Source: Porphyra umbilicalis (Eukaryota > Rhodophyta > Bangiophyceae > Bangiales > Bangiaceae). Taken from it: a DNA stretch of 64,000 nucleotides. The DNA is taken from NCBI GenBank assembly GCA_002049455.2, contig KV918881.1, positions 62,001 through 126,000 on the forward strand, given 5' to 3'. Both the position numbers and the translations under genes were made by a program. Shown one piece after another: positions 42,067 to 53,291 of the stretch. A model generated the notes under the pieces. That model saw only the letters and a program-made list of their open reading frames with translations, was not told the origin of the DNA and did not search any database. Position 1 is the first letter of the stretch, and each line of letters opens with the position of its first letter.

Positions 42067-43412
42067 GGGCCGGCATGTGCGGTGGTTGGCCTGGTAGGCC
42101 GTGGTGTCGACACTAGGGGACGCTGGCCATGAAGGTTGTGTTGCGGGAGAGAGACAAGCAAGGCAGCAGCCGTACGTCACACTTTTATGCACACAATCCA
42201 ACAAGGCGCCGTTCACTCCCATCACGCAAGTAACTCGGCAATATTGTTTGAGACACGAACAAACTGGCCAGCGATTTGCGCTTGTGTCAACATCGCAGTG
42301 GCAGTTGCCATCAGGCGCATTGGCTTCGTCATATACCTGTGGTCGAGGTAAACTAGGTCCCGCACATTTCGCTTGAGCTCGTTGAACACGCCCTCGATAG
42401 GCTGCAGGTTCGGGGAGTAGGCGGGAAGCCTCACGAAATGCATGCCGTTGGCCTGCATGAAGGCATCGCCTGCGGCGTCGTGGATGCCGGCGTTGTCGTA
42501 GAGGATGACGCATGCGTCCGGCTGCAGCTCCCACGCAAGGCCAGGCACGTACGTGTTCATCTGGCCTCGAAGACAATGCAGAAGCAGTCGCCAGTCGTCA
42601 GAAGTTTGTGCGCCGCCTAGGATGACGGTGGTGCTCCAGAGAACACCGTGCGACAACGACACTGCCATCATGGTGCTGGTGCGAGGGACGGGCCGGGTGT
42701 CGCGGTCAAACAAGATGCAGGCAACGCCTTGCACGCTCCGCCCATATGGCCGGTACATGTCGGAGCCTTGAGTGTGGGTCTCATCCACCGATATGAGGCA
42801 CCGCATGGGGATTTCATTGATTGCCACGGCAAAGGCACGCTGCGCCTCCTCCGAGCGCTCCGAGTAGAGCCGCTCAATCCGCTTCCTCGTGATGTTGTTG
42901 GCCCTCAGCACGCGGTAAACGGTGGCTGGGCTGACGTAGCGGTGGTCGCTGGCCGGATAGTCAATGCTCAAAGCCACCAGCAAGTGGGTGTGATCCTTGA
43001 GGAATGCGGCCGGCTCACGCTGCAACAGGGAGAGGATGGCGTGAGTGAGCGTCGGGTTGCGCACGGCAGCGTCCTCGTGGTTGTTGTGGAGCATTGGGTT
43101 CCTCCAAACCGTCCCGTTGTCGCGAAGGTGCTTCAGCCAGCGCCGCATCGAACGCTCAGAGCAACCCATGATGCCGCGCACCTCCTCCGGTGAGTAATCC
43201 TCCTCGAGCAAGCCGAGGACATGCTGCCGGGTGGCCTCCGAGAACATCGTAGTCAACCTGCTGGCCGAGTGGACAGGACCGGCATCCGCAGAAGCGACAA
43301 AAACAAGGAGGGGGTCGGATGGAGTGATGATGTCCAGCCTAATGCAGGCAGGTGCCTCCACTGAGAGGGTGGGGCACACCGGCGCGGTCTAGTGGCGCGC
43401 ACATCCGGGCTG
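42067..43412 (-). mobile_element. Tc1/mariner-family element, about 1.35 kb
   Basis: It carries one intact transposase gene. Candidate ends are TA-flanked: TA at 42065-42066 and at 43413-43414. The inward sequences GGGCCGGCATGTGCG (left) and CAGCCCGGATGTGCG (right, minus strand) match at 11 of 15 positions. A 1.3-kb span with a ~1-kb gene is normal for this superfamily. The transposase is well supported, the exact ends only moderately, because the inverted repeats are short and degenerate. Confidence 0.65.
42222..43247 (-). CDS. Tc1/mariner-superfamily DDE transposase (DD33E)
   Basis: The protein has 341 residues from the ATG at 43247. A 44-residue 5' open extension lacks similarity to the family start. 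The N-terminus has a helix-turn-helix (EATRQHVLGLLEEDYSPEEV, then RGIMGCSERSMRRWLKHL) and a second helical region before the catalytic domain. The triad is Asp155 (CLISVDETHTQG), Asp251 (VILYDNAGIHD) and Glu285 (YSPNLQPIEGVFNELKR), a spacing of 33 residues. The motif SPxLxPIEGxFxxLK is typical of eukaryotic IS630/Tc1-related transposases. It acts by cut-and-paste at TA dinucleotides. The ORF has no breaks, so recent activity is possible. Confidence 0.92.
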   Translation of the reverse strand: MFSEATRQHVLGLLEEDYSPEEVRGIMGCSERSMRRWLKHLRDNGTVWRNPMLHNNHEDAAVRNPTLTHAILSLLQREPAAFLKDHTHLLVALSIDYPASDHRYVSPATVYRVLRANNITRKRIERLYSERSEEAQRAFAVAINEIPMRCLISVDETHTQGSDMYRPYGRSVQGVACILFDRDTRPVPRTSTMMAVSLSHGVLWSTTVILGGAQTSDDWRLLLHCLRGQMNTYVPGLAWELQPDACVILYDNAGIHDAAGDAFMQANGMHFVRLPAYSPNLQPIEGVFNELKRNVRDLVYLDHRYMTKPMRLMATATAMLTQAQIAGQFVRVSNNIAELLA

Positions 43413-46400
43413 TAGCAGATCACTGAACGTCACAGCGGCTCCCACATGGTCGGCCCGGTGAGGGGCACTTCTTTGCTCATGCGAGATCGCTGGGTGGCGG
43501 CCGTACGATTACACAATCTGGGCCCGAAAGGTGCTCCCATTGGGCGTTCGAGGGGCTTGGTTGGCGGACGATGGAAGAACAGAATCGCTCTCACAACTGC
43601 AACTGCTCCCATGGGACAAACGCCGCCGGCGGCGCTTCTTCACGCGCGCCACCTGCGCGCACACAAAGAATCGCGATTGGTCGGTCTTGGCGATCGGGGC
43701 GATCACCCGATCTGATGCAGGCATGAGCTCCTCGGCGCTCCACGTGGTGGGAGTTGGCTGGCGGATCATTTGACTCAGATGGACCCGGGATGATGCTCCC
43801 ATTGGACGAATCACGCGGGAGGCGGTTCTGCACGGCCGTGGCCCGTCCGCACACGCAGCTGCGGTGCGGAGGCCGTTGGCCCAATCATTTGATCCTATAT
43901 CAGAGGCGACGAATGACAGGCGGCACGGGAGACTCCCGCGGCGCCTGTCCACAAACCTGCCACCTCGTGGCTGTGGTGCAGCGGGATAGGTTGTGCACCG
44001 GTTGTAGGCGTATTCTCATTGCAGGTGAGGCGTCAAGACCGCAGCTCTTCAGGGCCCGGCCCTGCGTGTACCTGTGCAGCAAAATACGCCGTAACGAGGC
44101 CGACGGGAACACTCCGCGCTGTGTGATTCCATCTGCCAACAACAACAAACGTCACGAATGATTCACACGTGAAGTGGACCACCATCCAAGGGCAAGTAAA
44201 CTGTCTCAGAACACTTCATTGATGAGCCAATCTGGCCGCAAAGTAACCGGAGGACGGCTCGTGGTGTTGTAATGGGGCGGACAGCATTGCCCGCGAGAGA
44301 AGCAAGACTTGTGAAGCGAGAGGAGCCTGAGACGCCTCCCTGCCGATCGTGCACGAACAAACCCTGTCTGTGAGAGGGTGCTACATGACAGAACGTAGAA
44401 GTGATGAAGACTCAGTGGCTGTCATGTGCCATATCAGATTCCTATCCTTGTCGTGATACCGTCGAGGTCATGAATGGGTCCGGTCATGATTGTCGGTCGG
44501 GCTCAAGATATCGTCGTCGCCGCATCGCATGCATTTTGTGGCGCATCTCTGAGGTATCTCCGTTGCGGACGTTTTCTGTCCTCTCGTTCGTCAGCAGAGC
44601 TCTGCCCCACCTGCTCGTGATACTCACCAGGACTGCATCCGCCACCTGGCCGACCGTCGACGCCGCCATGGTCGGTCACGTGCCCACCGCTGCCACGGTG
44701 ACGGCAGCGTCGTAGGTTGATGCCGCGTAACTTCCTGTCAGTCTACCAGGTACGTGCTGTACGGGCAAGGACGGTACTCTCCGAGTGAGCGCAACGGGAA
44801 GACGTAAGCGGGTTCGTGTGTACATGGTGCACAGACGTGAATGACGCGCCGGGCCGGCATTTTGAGTAGTCGGAGTACTGACATTGTGTGATTCGGTCGT
44901 TCTTACTTTTATGAGCAATGCTGTTGTTCATTGCGCACCAGCAAAAATGATGCGGTGGCGGTGGCCTGGTATCAGATGCGTTGCCGACGTCCATGCGATT
45001 CGTACTCTTGAGCGGGTGTCATCGGACAGGTTGATATCTGAGGGTGCGTCGTGGAGGGCTTGTTATTGGAGGAGTCATGAGCTTGTCGCGGTTTGACTGT
45101 GCCCATTGGGGGGTAATGGAAAACCTGCTTCACGATGATCTGCGCTTCGGCCAGGAAGTGTGCACCCCGTGTTTCTCGTTTTCTCAATAATGTTGACCTT
45201 GGCAGAGTAGCAACAGTGCCAAGGTGCCGTTCCGTTGGAATCCGTGGGAGGGTGCCGCCATTCGCTCTCGGGCTCCAACGTTCAGTGGCCAGCACCTCGA
45301 GGCGGTGTGCCTTGCGTGCTCGCCTCTACAGCGCCAGCGGGGACTTCTACACTCCCGCCAACGCCTTTGCCAGCGCAGTGAATGGAAGTACTCCCTGTCT
45401 CCATCTTGCTGCTGAGGCCGAGGAGATGAGTGCGCCAAAAGACCGAGCTGGGCTCATTGACGGCCTGTGCTTGTCGTTCACGCTTTTCCTGGACACTGTT
45501 GACGCCAGGGCTGTCGCGGAGGGGGCAGCGCAGGTGCGCATGTCAAGTAGTGCGCTCTACGTCACGGGTGGCGGGACAAAGGCAGTGACAAAGGCAGAGT
45601 GACGGGGGATTACGAACAGAGGGTGCGAGCCGATTGAAAGAACTGAAGCGATGTGCTCTTCTGGGGGACAGATCCATCATGGACCGCTGCTCTGCCGCCG
45701 GTACCTTCGCGCCGCAGTTCTGTAACGGCGCTGCAGAAGTTGCGGTTTCGTGACGGCGCCCTTCGGGCGTCGATGCACTCTGCGGGTGTGGCGCGGTCTT
45801 GCGCCTGCGTTATTTCCTGCGGCAATGCAAACGGCATAGTATTCAGTCTGTGCCTGCCTGTCCGCGACGCAGACCCTTTGGACGGGGTGACTTGGGATAC
45901 GTGAGGCCGCCCGAGGATTGGTCTTACATTTGCAAGCATGAAAAAAAAGCAATGAGAAGCACACGACTAAGGCGACGTTGTTCTGCTGTCACTCCTCACG
46001 CCCGCCCGGCGGTCTTGTAAGCTGTGTGACGCGAGTCCGCCGCCCTAACAGGAGCGCCAGGCCCGTTTGCGCGCGGAGGTCGACATATGCGCCGGCCCGC
46101 TCGTTTGCATAGGCAATAGAAAATCACAACCAGTATGCTGAGCAACGCGAGCCAGCACACCGGCAGTCGCCGACGGAAGCGATACACACGAGCCGGCCTC
46201 TTCGTCTGCAAGGCCTTCGGGCACGTCGTCGTCTTGCCCGTCCACGGCGCGCCCGTCGTCGCCGTCCGAGTCGTACAAATAGCTCCCGTCGCCCCCCCCC
46301 AATCGGCCGCCTCCCGTTCCGTGAAAACAGCTAACCAGTGGCCATGGCTGACAAGGAGCGCTCCACCTGCTTCAACCTCGAACGCCCCCTCCTGCCGCGC

Positions 46401-47943
46401 GCCTCAATCCGCGTCAGCGCACACATATAGGGGCTCTTTGAGGTCCCCCGGAGGCGCCACCGCTGCGGCAGACGGCGTCACACATGCCATCACCCCACCG
46501 AGGGCGACCAACGCGGCGCCTACCTCAAGCAACTCGAGCACCACCCCCACTTCCACGGCCAGGTCGCCCGTCACGTCTCAGATGTTCACCTCAGACGCCG
46601 TCAGTGCGGCGGCAGTCGCGCGCGCAACGAGCGCGTAGGCGACGCGACCACAGCCCCCGCAGCCGAGCATGTGCGCGCTAGTAGACTTTCCGGTCCTGTC
46701 CTTGGCGTCTTCCGCCACGGACGATGAGTGCCGCTGTGACAGCCGATATTGCATAGCAGCCCCCGTGGTGCCACTCCCGCAACCGCCGGTACCTCTTTGC
46801 GGCAGACCTGGCCACGCCCGCCGCCGTCATCGCACCTCCCCCGCCGCCACCGTGGCACTTTCGGCGCTGGTCCCCTCAGGGATGCGGTCGTCGTAGCACA
46901 CGGTCGTCGCCGCCGCCGCCAGTGTACCCCAGGAGCGGCATGCGCCGTGTTTCCGTCGACGACTGGAGGAGCGCGGCATGGATGAGCCCGACCGCGCCGC
47001 CCATGAAGTCGCCGACGGCGCGTACAATCCTGCTGCGTACGTCTCCGCGTACCATTGGGCCGCAGGGGTCCTGGAAGAAAGGCGCTATCGCGCGGCGGCG
47101 AGGGAGCGGACCGCGGTGGTGCCGTAGACGGCTGCTGCCCCTGGAATGGTCAGTTGCGGCGTCCTGCCAGTCAATCGGCCATCCCATGTGGATTCGTAAC
47201 CGCCGCCTTCCAGCGCCAAACCGGTGAGCCGGCGGGCTTGCTGGCGGGGTCCGATCTGCCGCAGGCGCCGAGAACCTGCACACGGATCGGTGTCAAGACG
47301 AGCACTCCAGACATGGGCGGGGACGCCAGACTCTACGCAGGGTTTGGCAGCTGCGTTGGGTATCGCTGAGACGCTCGCATGCAGCATTCAGTAGCTGAAA
47401 AGTGCTTGGAACAAAAAAAAATGCACATTTGGTTCTTGTGGCCCCTCTTTCGCCCCTACATCGTGCCATCCGCCCAGATGGCTCAGTGTCGAAGGAATCC
47501 CACTTGACCGTAAAATTGCCGATCTGTGCACTGCTGCGTGCTGACCGCCCAAGTGGTGAGCACGACATCCCAGTGCAACGAATTGCTGCAATCGTGCCAC
47601 CATGAGAGCAGCAAAGGGAGGGGAGGTCACTTTTGACGAGCTGTCTTCGTGTCACAATGTCTCGAACCAGAAAGAGACGAACACACGATGGTTGTTCTTG
47701 TTCACCGCCATGCCACACACTCGTTCTCACGCACGATGGCCTTCCTTCTTCAGTGCCTGTCGTGAAGGGTCGTGCTGTTGGTTTTCTGTCGTTGCCGTCC
47801 AAGACGAGATGGCGGCGCCGTGGTGTGCAGCAAAACAGAGCAAGTGCGTGCAAGCAAGCGCGTCTGCGCTAACAGCACGAGAGAAATGCAAAAGCTATAA
47901 AGGAGACTTCCGAGACACGGGCCGGAGGCAACTACCTCAACGT
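43413..47943. other. 4.5-kb region with no confident gene
   Basis: Two diverged ~65-bp direct repeats (near 43605-43670 and 43790-43855) share GCTCCCAT-GGAC and a downstream cluster. A 155-residue plus-strand ORF (45135-45602) has ordinary composition (FYTPANAFASAVNG, CLSFTLFLDTVD) but no recognised domain. Possible remnants of a membrane protein lie on the minus strand at 45996-47283. Confidence 0.45.
45996..47283 (-). pseudogene. Possible decayed membrane-protein gene
   Basis: On the minus strand, coding-like fragments in different frames run in order: one with VGDFMGGAVGLIHAALLQ, one with TVCYDDRIPEGTSAESATVA, one with DVTGDLAVEVGVVLELLEVG, then a clear transmembrane helix with basic flanks (RRRLPVCWLALLSILVVIFY) at about 46100-46170. 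Stops and frame changes in more than one direction separate them. The layout suggests an extracellular domain, one membrane helix and a short cytoplasmic tail. I cannot name a family. Introns or assembly errors rather than decay remain possible. Confidence 0.3.
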
Positions 47944-49058
47944 CTAACGCATACGTGACTTTTCAATCACACGCGAGGCGGGCAGGCGCGGAGCACGCAC
48001 GTCATTCTCACCGCTCTGTGCGCCTCCGCCAGACTCTTGCATGACGTTCCCGTCCACTGGCAGAGGCGGGACGGGCGATGCCGACGTCCCTCCACTGCCG
48101 GACGTTGGTGACGGCTCGGCAGCCGCACCCCGCGCGTTGACAGTCTTCACGGCCCTGTCGCGGGGTAGCTCAGCTGTGGTCGCGGGGACAGTGGCGGCAG
48201 CGACGGCCGTGGGGCCGGGCAGAGCGTCGTCCTCGTCCACAACCAAGTGCAGATTGCCCGCCGTCGATAGCGCCAAAGCTCGCGCCGGCTCCGAGCGCGG
48301 GGCATGCGGCAGCACCTCGTCAATAGCCCGTGCTCCAACCTCCTCGGTCACGCGTTCTCCCACAAATCCGAGGCCGGCCTCGTCGTTGTTGCTGGCGCCT
48401 TCGGTCAGCGCACTCGCCGTCGGCACGTGCTTGGGCGGCTCAGCGACAGTGGGTTGGTCGGGGGCGGTCGTGACGGCGGCGGTGCCGACCGACTCAATCT
48501 TCTTCAGCCCGCATTGACCAACGACGCAAGCTGTCGGGGGCACCGACACACGCGCCACCACCACCGATGACGCGCGCGGAAGCGTATCAGCCCCCGCGGC
48601 CGCCAGAGTAGTCGCCTTATTGTCGGTGCTCGACGACGTCTGCTTCGAAATTGCCGAGGATGCCAATGCTGCAGAAGACTCGGCCAGCGCCGCCGCCGCC
48701 TTGGAAGCGCCACCGGCGAGCAAAACATCGACGAGAAAAACGTCGTCACGCGCGTCAATCTGTCCGTCCTTACCGCCCGCCTCCGCCCCCAACAGCCGTC
48801 CGCGGGCGGCGCCCAGCCCGGCACTGCCCGCTGATGAGCCGCCGACGAGAGGAAGGTCGTCCCGCGCATCAACCTGGCCGTCCTTGCCGCCCGCATCCGC
48901 CTCACCGAGCCTTCCGCGGCGGCTCCCAGGCGGGCGATTCCCGCCGATGAGCCAGAGACCGCCGCTGCGCCGTCGATCACTCCCGCCAGGTGAGCTCCCT
49001 GGCCCTTCGATGGCAAAAAATTGACAAGTGCGGCAGCCGCGGATGCAGCAGCCAGCAT
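47944..49058 (-). CDS. Repeat-containing protein of unknown function, abutting the ePHD gene
   Basis: From Met at 49058 (MLAAASAAAALVNFLPSKGQ) to the stop at 47944, about 371 residues, with one -1 frame change near 48915. An Ala-rich N-terminus is followed by three related ~37-residue units, the clearest two containing GGKDGQVDARDD and GGKDGQIDARDD with SSAGSAGLGAARG between them. The rest is an Ala/Val/Ser/Glu-rich, mildly acidic sequence with no domain I recognise. The start codon is only ten bases after the ePHD stop, so it may instead be a 3' part of that gene, through an intron or a sequence error. The coding case rests on composition and on the frame-preserving repeats. Confidence 0.5.
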
Positions 49059-49068
49059 ACCGGACAGG

Positions 49069-50576
49069 TCACATCTCCATCTGGTGACCACCCACGAGGC
49101 GGTCCCCACGCAGGCCCCCTTGCAGCGACGAAGCCCTCCCGGCCCCCCCCGCCCCACCTCCTCCTCTTGCAAAGGTCGCCGCGCGCCATCCAGGACCACC
49201 GGGAACAGCACGCGCCTTGCCCTTCCCCACAGGGAGCGCCGCCGGAGGCGACGACGGCTGAGACGAAGGAGCCACCACCGTGGTGTCATAAGATGCCGGA
49301 AAGACAGGCAACGAGGGCCGCAGCTCCCCCCGCCGAAAAACACGTGCCTGGCGAAGGTTTCGAGTCAGCACGACAGGCAATCGACGCGGCTTGTCCTGTG
49401 CGGAAATTGTAAGTTGCTTGTCAGGGGAGTCTCGGGAGGGGGCCTTGACAGCGGCTGACAATCGAGCCAGAACACTTTCCAATACGCTTGTGGGTACACG
49501 CATTGGTCGGTCGCCAAGAATCAGCCGCTCCCCTGGTCCGAGAACTCGTCGCGTCCGCCGAGCTACCGTAACCACCTTTCCGTCCGGGGGGGAGGCGGCT
49601 ATCCCCCCGGCGCGAGAGACGATCGTCTCCGTCTCTGCGCGGCGGAGCCCCGTGTACTGGGAGTGCGGGGTGTCCTTCCCTGCGTCAGGGTCGCCCGCGC
49701 AGGCCGCCGCCACGGCCTCCTTCCTGGCCACCGCCGCCGCCGCGGCAGCCGCGATGCGCTCCATATCCGCCTTGAACTCGAGGCTGGCGGCTTCACCCTT
49801 GTGCCGCTCGCACAAAATTACATGGCGGTCTTTCACGAGATGGCACCGACCAGCCATGATACAAAGGTAGTGGAAGACATTCCTGCAAGAGGGTACGTAG
49901 CATCCCACCGTCGGCCCGATGCGTGCACACTCGCTGCAGCGCAGACGCCGACCGCGCCCGTACGCCTTGTGAACCCCCAACATCGCATTTGTGTCGGGGT
50001 CCAGGTACACCTCGGGGGACCACAGGGCGCACACCTCGTGCACCCAGAGGTGCATGATGCCCTTTCCGACCTTGCTGCGCGCTTCAAATGGCCCAATAGC
50101 TCAGACGCCATCACGCCGCCGGTCCTCGAAAAACCAGGACAAAAGTTGCACTCGGGGTCAGCGTCAGCCGCCCCCGAGCGGAGACCGCGCACGCTGCGGC
50201 GGCGACCGGACGCGGGGGAGGGGTCATAGGTTGGGTCCTCGTCCGAAGAATGAGGCGAGAGGTAGATTGGTCGCAACGGAGCAATGTCCAGTAGAGGGGA
50301 CCGTGCGACCGCGACGGCGGCAAGAGGGGATTGGGGGGGAATAGATGGTTGGACTAGATGGGAAGGCGTCGAGCCTGCGGCCGCAACATTTTGCGCGGGA
50401 GGCGGGGGCGGCGGAGAAACAGATGGTTGGAAGAGAGGTGGGGGCGTCGAGCCTGTGCCAACATCATCGTGCGCGGGAGACGCGGGCGGTGTGATGAGCG
50501 AGATCACCTCAACGGTTTCCGCCTCCACCGCGCCGGGCAATGAGCCGACGCCCGTCGCACGCCGTGAAGGTGTCAT
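49069..50576 (-). CDS. Extended PHD (ePHD) finger protein, likely chromatin reader
   Basis: Start at 50576 (caacATGAC), stop at 49069, about 502 residues. A Pro/Ser-rich N-terminal ~130 residues contain an acidic, Ser-rich patch (SSDEDPTYDPSP). The ePHD module follows: CNFCPGFSRTGG as first Cys pair, GPFEARSKVGKGIMHLWVHE, VCALWSPEVYLD, then LRCSECARIGPTVGCYVPSC, FHYLCIMAGRC and ILCERH. This is the full Cys/His ladder of the C2HC-zinc-knuckle plus PHD fold in histone- and DNA-binding regulators. After it come an Ala-rich helix and an Arg/Pro-rich tail. The frame shifts by -1 in the first loop, at a GGG in the codons for Leu-Gly-Pro-Phe. One extra base restores an uninterrupted domain. No other domain indicates which complex it joins. 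Confidence 0.82.
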
Positions 50577-53291
50577 GTTGACTCGCCCGTCTTGGGTGGC
50601 GCCACACAGAGCGATGTTGGTGCGGAGGTGGCCGGCAGTGACCGACCCAGACGCGACTCGACAAGAGCCAAGTCGAGTGGCCTCCGTCAAACGGGCTCGG
50701 CACCCACACACGCCCCTCGGAAAAGACATCCGAGACCCTCTCTGCCAGGCATCGTATGAGAGCAGGCAGCGTCAGCCACGCCGGCAATCCCTCCAGCGGG
50801 CCAAGGGAAGAGAGCTCCGCTCGAGGGTGCCCCCTGCCAGTTGGATCGAGGTCCACAGATCGTAACAATGGCGGAAGCCGCCATCCGTGGTGCCTTCCTT
50901 GGGTCCTGTAACGCCCTCCCAGAGACCGGGATCCGACTGTTTTCTTATTGGGAAATCTGGAGCTCGCTTGCCATCCTGGCGAATCCTTCTGAACGCGCTG
51001 ACAGCGCCGGGAGCAATAGTGGCTGGGCCGGTAATGAAAATCCTCAAATCAACGCCAAGGCCCTGTGATGACTCTGTCGCGTTTGAGAGGAAACAGCTGG
51101 GCGGGCCAGTCGCTCCTGGATGCCACTGTCGCCCTACTGGCACCTCGTCGCCACCATCATCTTGCCGGCGGAGCGAGCCAAGGAAGAGCGCATGCGGGGA
51201 CACCTCCTGCATTATCGGCGGCGCTGTCAGCGCCGGCGCGAGTACATGGCGCCGGCGCTGCCGCGGTCGCCCGGGTGTGCGCACCGCAGGCGCGTAGCAT
51301 CTGCTGCGCGCAGCGTCCTCGTGCGAAAACGGGGCGTGGCGCACCGAAGGCGTCGCGGTACAACCTGCTCCCTTTCTGTATGCCGCCGGCGTGCGAGCAA
51401 CTTCGTGGGGGGGTGGTTGATGTGGCCGTGCATGCCCTGCGGCTAGCCGGCGACGTATCCCTTGTCTTGGTGCGTATTCGTCCTGCTGGATGAGTGGTAG
51501 AGTCGTCTGAGGCGTGCCGTGCGCTTGGCGGCGTACGTGCTGCGCCGGCCGCCGTCGTGTGAACAGCTATGGTGAGGTGATACCATTGCGGCACCAGCGG
51601 GCCGGAAGATAGGCGCCCCCACTGCACAATGCGCGGGAGTACTCCGTGTAACGTCGCCGACCATGCTTACCGAGGCGATGCCTCCCTGCCGCCCGATCCA
51701 GGCAGTCCTCAGACGACAGCGGGGTGCTGCCGCTTTCGCCCAGATGACAACCGCCAATGTGTCTGAGGCGCAGTGCTCCGCGACAACGACCGACGTGGTC
51801 CCGGGGCGCTTCTCGACCAAGAACGTCTTCGTGGCGCCGGGCAACAGCGACAAACTGGGCACCTATGACGTGCCTGGCGCACACGACACCACCACCGCCG
51901 CCGCCGCATCCCCCAGCGCGCTCCACCCAGACACTCACTTTCCAAGAAACAGACGTTGCGCCTCGATGCGCGCGGCCGCTCACGGCCGCCACACGCGCAC
52001 GATGGAGCCGATGCCCCGCATGCCAAACATATCTCCCATCCCCCTGGGTGGATGCTGACGTGAACCCCTCCTCCCGCCCCTCCCCCGCCGCCCGCTGGAC
52101 GTACCCAAAGACCACACAGGGGACGTCGGCCGCCCAGCCCACTGTTTCGCCGGCCAGCGGCGCGACGACCACCTTCCCACCCGCCCGCAAGCCATACATC
52201 CGCCCGCCCCAAGCGCACCCGCCACGCCACTGGCGGCCACGAGCGGCGTGCCGGCCTCCACGGGCGGTCCCGCGGCAGCGAAGGCGCAGCCACGCTCCGC
52301 CCGTACGACGCCGTCCCCGTCCCAGGTGACGACCATCGGGGCGGCGCCGCCGCCGTCGTCGCCCTCCCCCCGGTCCTTGGGCCGCCGAAGGAGCGGTTGC
52401 AAGGCGATATTGTCGATGATGTAGCGGCCTGCGTCGGCAGCGCCACGGCGCGTGCTCCGCCATAGTCGCCGCCACGCCACAAAGAACGGCGTTACCCACA
52501 GCGCCCTCCGTCACGGCGTGCTATCGCCCCCGGGTCTGGGCGCCTCGCCGAGGTCTTCGGCAATTGCAATGCCCCCCCCCCCCCCACTGCCGCGGCGGCG
52601 GCAACAACAGTGACGTCGTTCTCGGTGTCGGCACGAGGGCGTCGGGACCTAGCGCATTTTACTCTTTGCGCGACTTGGACGGCCGCCGGCCGCCTTCTGC
52701 AGGTTGCAGGTGGTGAAAGTGGCGGAGGGGGGAAAAGGTCGGGCGGCGGCGGTGTCGGAGAAGGGGGATGCGGGCGGTAACGCCGACGGCGGGTGGGGAT
52801 GCGTGCGACGGTGGTGGCGTGGGCGGGGCGCGTAGGGGCAGGCAGCCACGAGAACATTCTGCAGTTCACACCCATCGCCCGCCACCAGCTTTGACAGGGA
52901 GCGTACCGCCACCGCCTGCCGGAGGTTGGCAAGCTTCCTGACCACCGCACCGCCACGCTGGTCACCATCACCGAACGTACCGCCAAAGACAGCTACGACG
53001 ACCACTGTCCCCCAAGCCATCCGCTCGTTGGCGGGGGACGCGGAGAGCACTAGTGCCGCAGCTGCTGGTCGAGCAGCAGACCGCACCTGCATCTGCGGCG
53101 ACTCGTCCGCCGTGCTTCCAGTCTGGCAGAGGGTGGGGTGGAGAACAGAGTCGGTGTTTGTGGAGCCTCGCTCGATGAAAGAATTTTCTGGCGACAAGAG
53201 AAATTTGAATCAAGCATGCAAACACCCGAGTCCCTGGGCGACTGGCGGCGATCCTGTCCGCACACCAGCCGCAGGCGAGGCCACTCTCATC
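50577..53291. other. 2.7-kb region with no confident gene
   Basis: It includes the probable promoter of the ePHD gene and a set of minus-strand coding-like fragments (51443-52480, listed separately). On the plus strand nothing recognisable is seen. Short C-runs near 52569-52585 interrupt the sequence. Confidence 0.45.
51443..52480 (-). pseudogene. Fragmented gene of unknown function
   Basis: Four minus-strand fragments follow in order, each one frame off the last and always by -1. They contain AGRYIIDNIALQPLLRR and VVTWDGDGVVRAERGC, then GRMYGLRAGGKVVVAPLAGE and TVGWAADVPCVVFGYVQR, then VHVSIHPGGWEICLACG, then LLPGATKTFLVEKRPGTTSV and AVVIWAKAAA. Composition is protein-like, unlike the surrounding random frames. 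I recognise no family. The uniform shift direction is what repeated homopolymer undercalls would give, so this may be an intact gene with sequence errors rather than a pseudogene. Confidence 0.35.
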
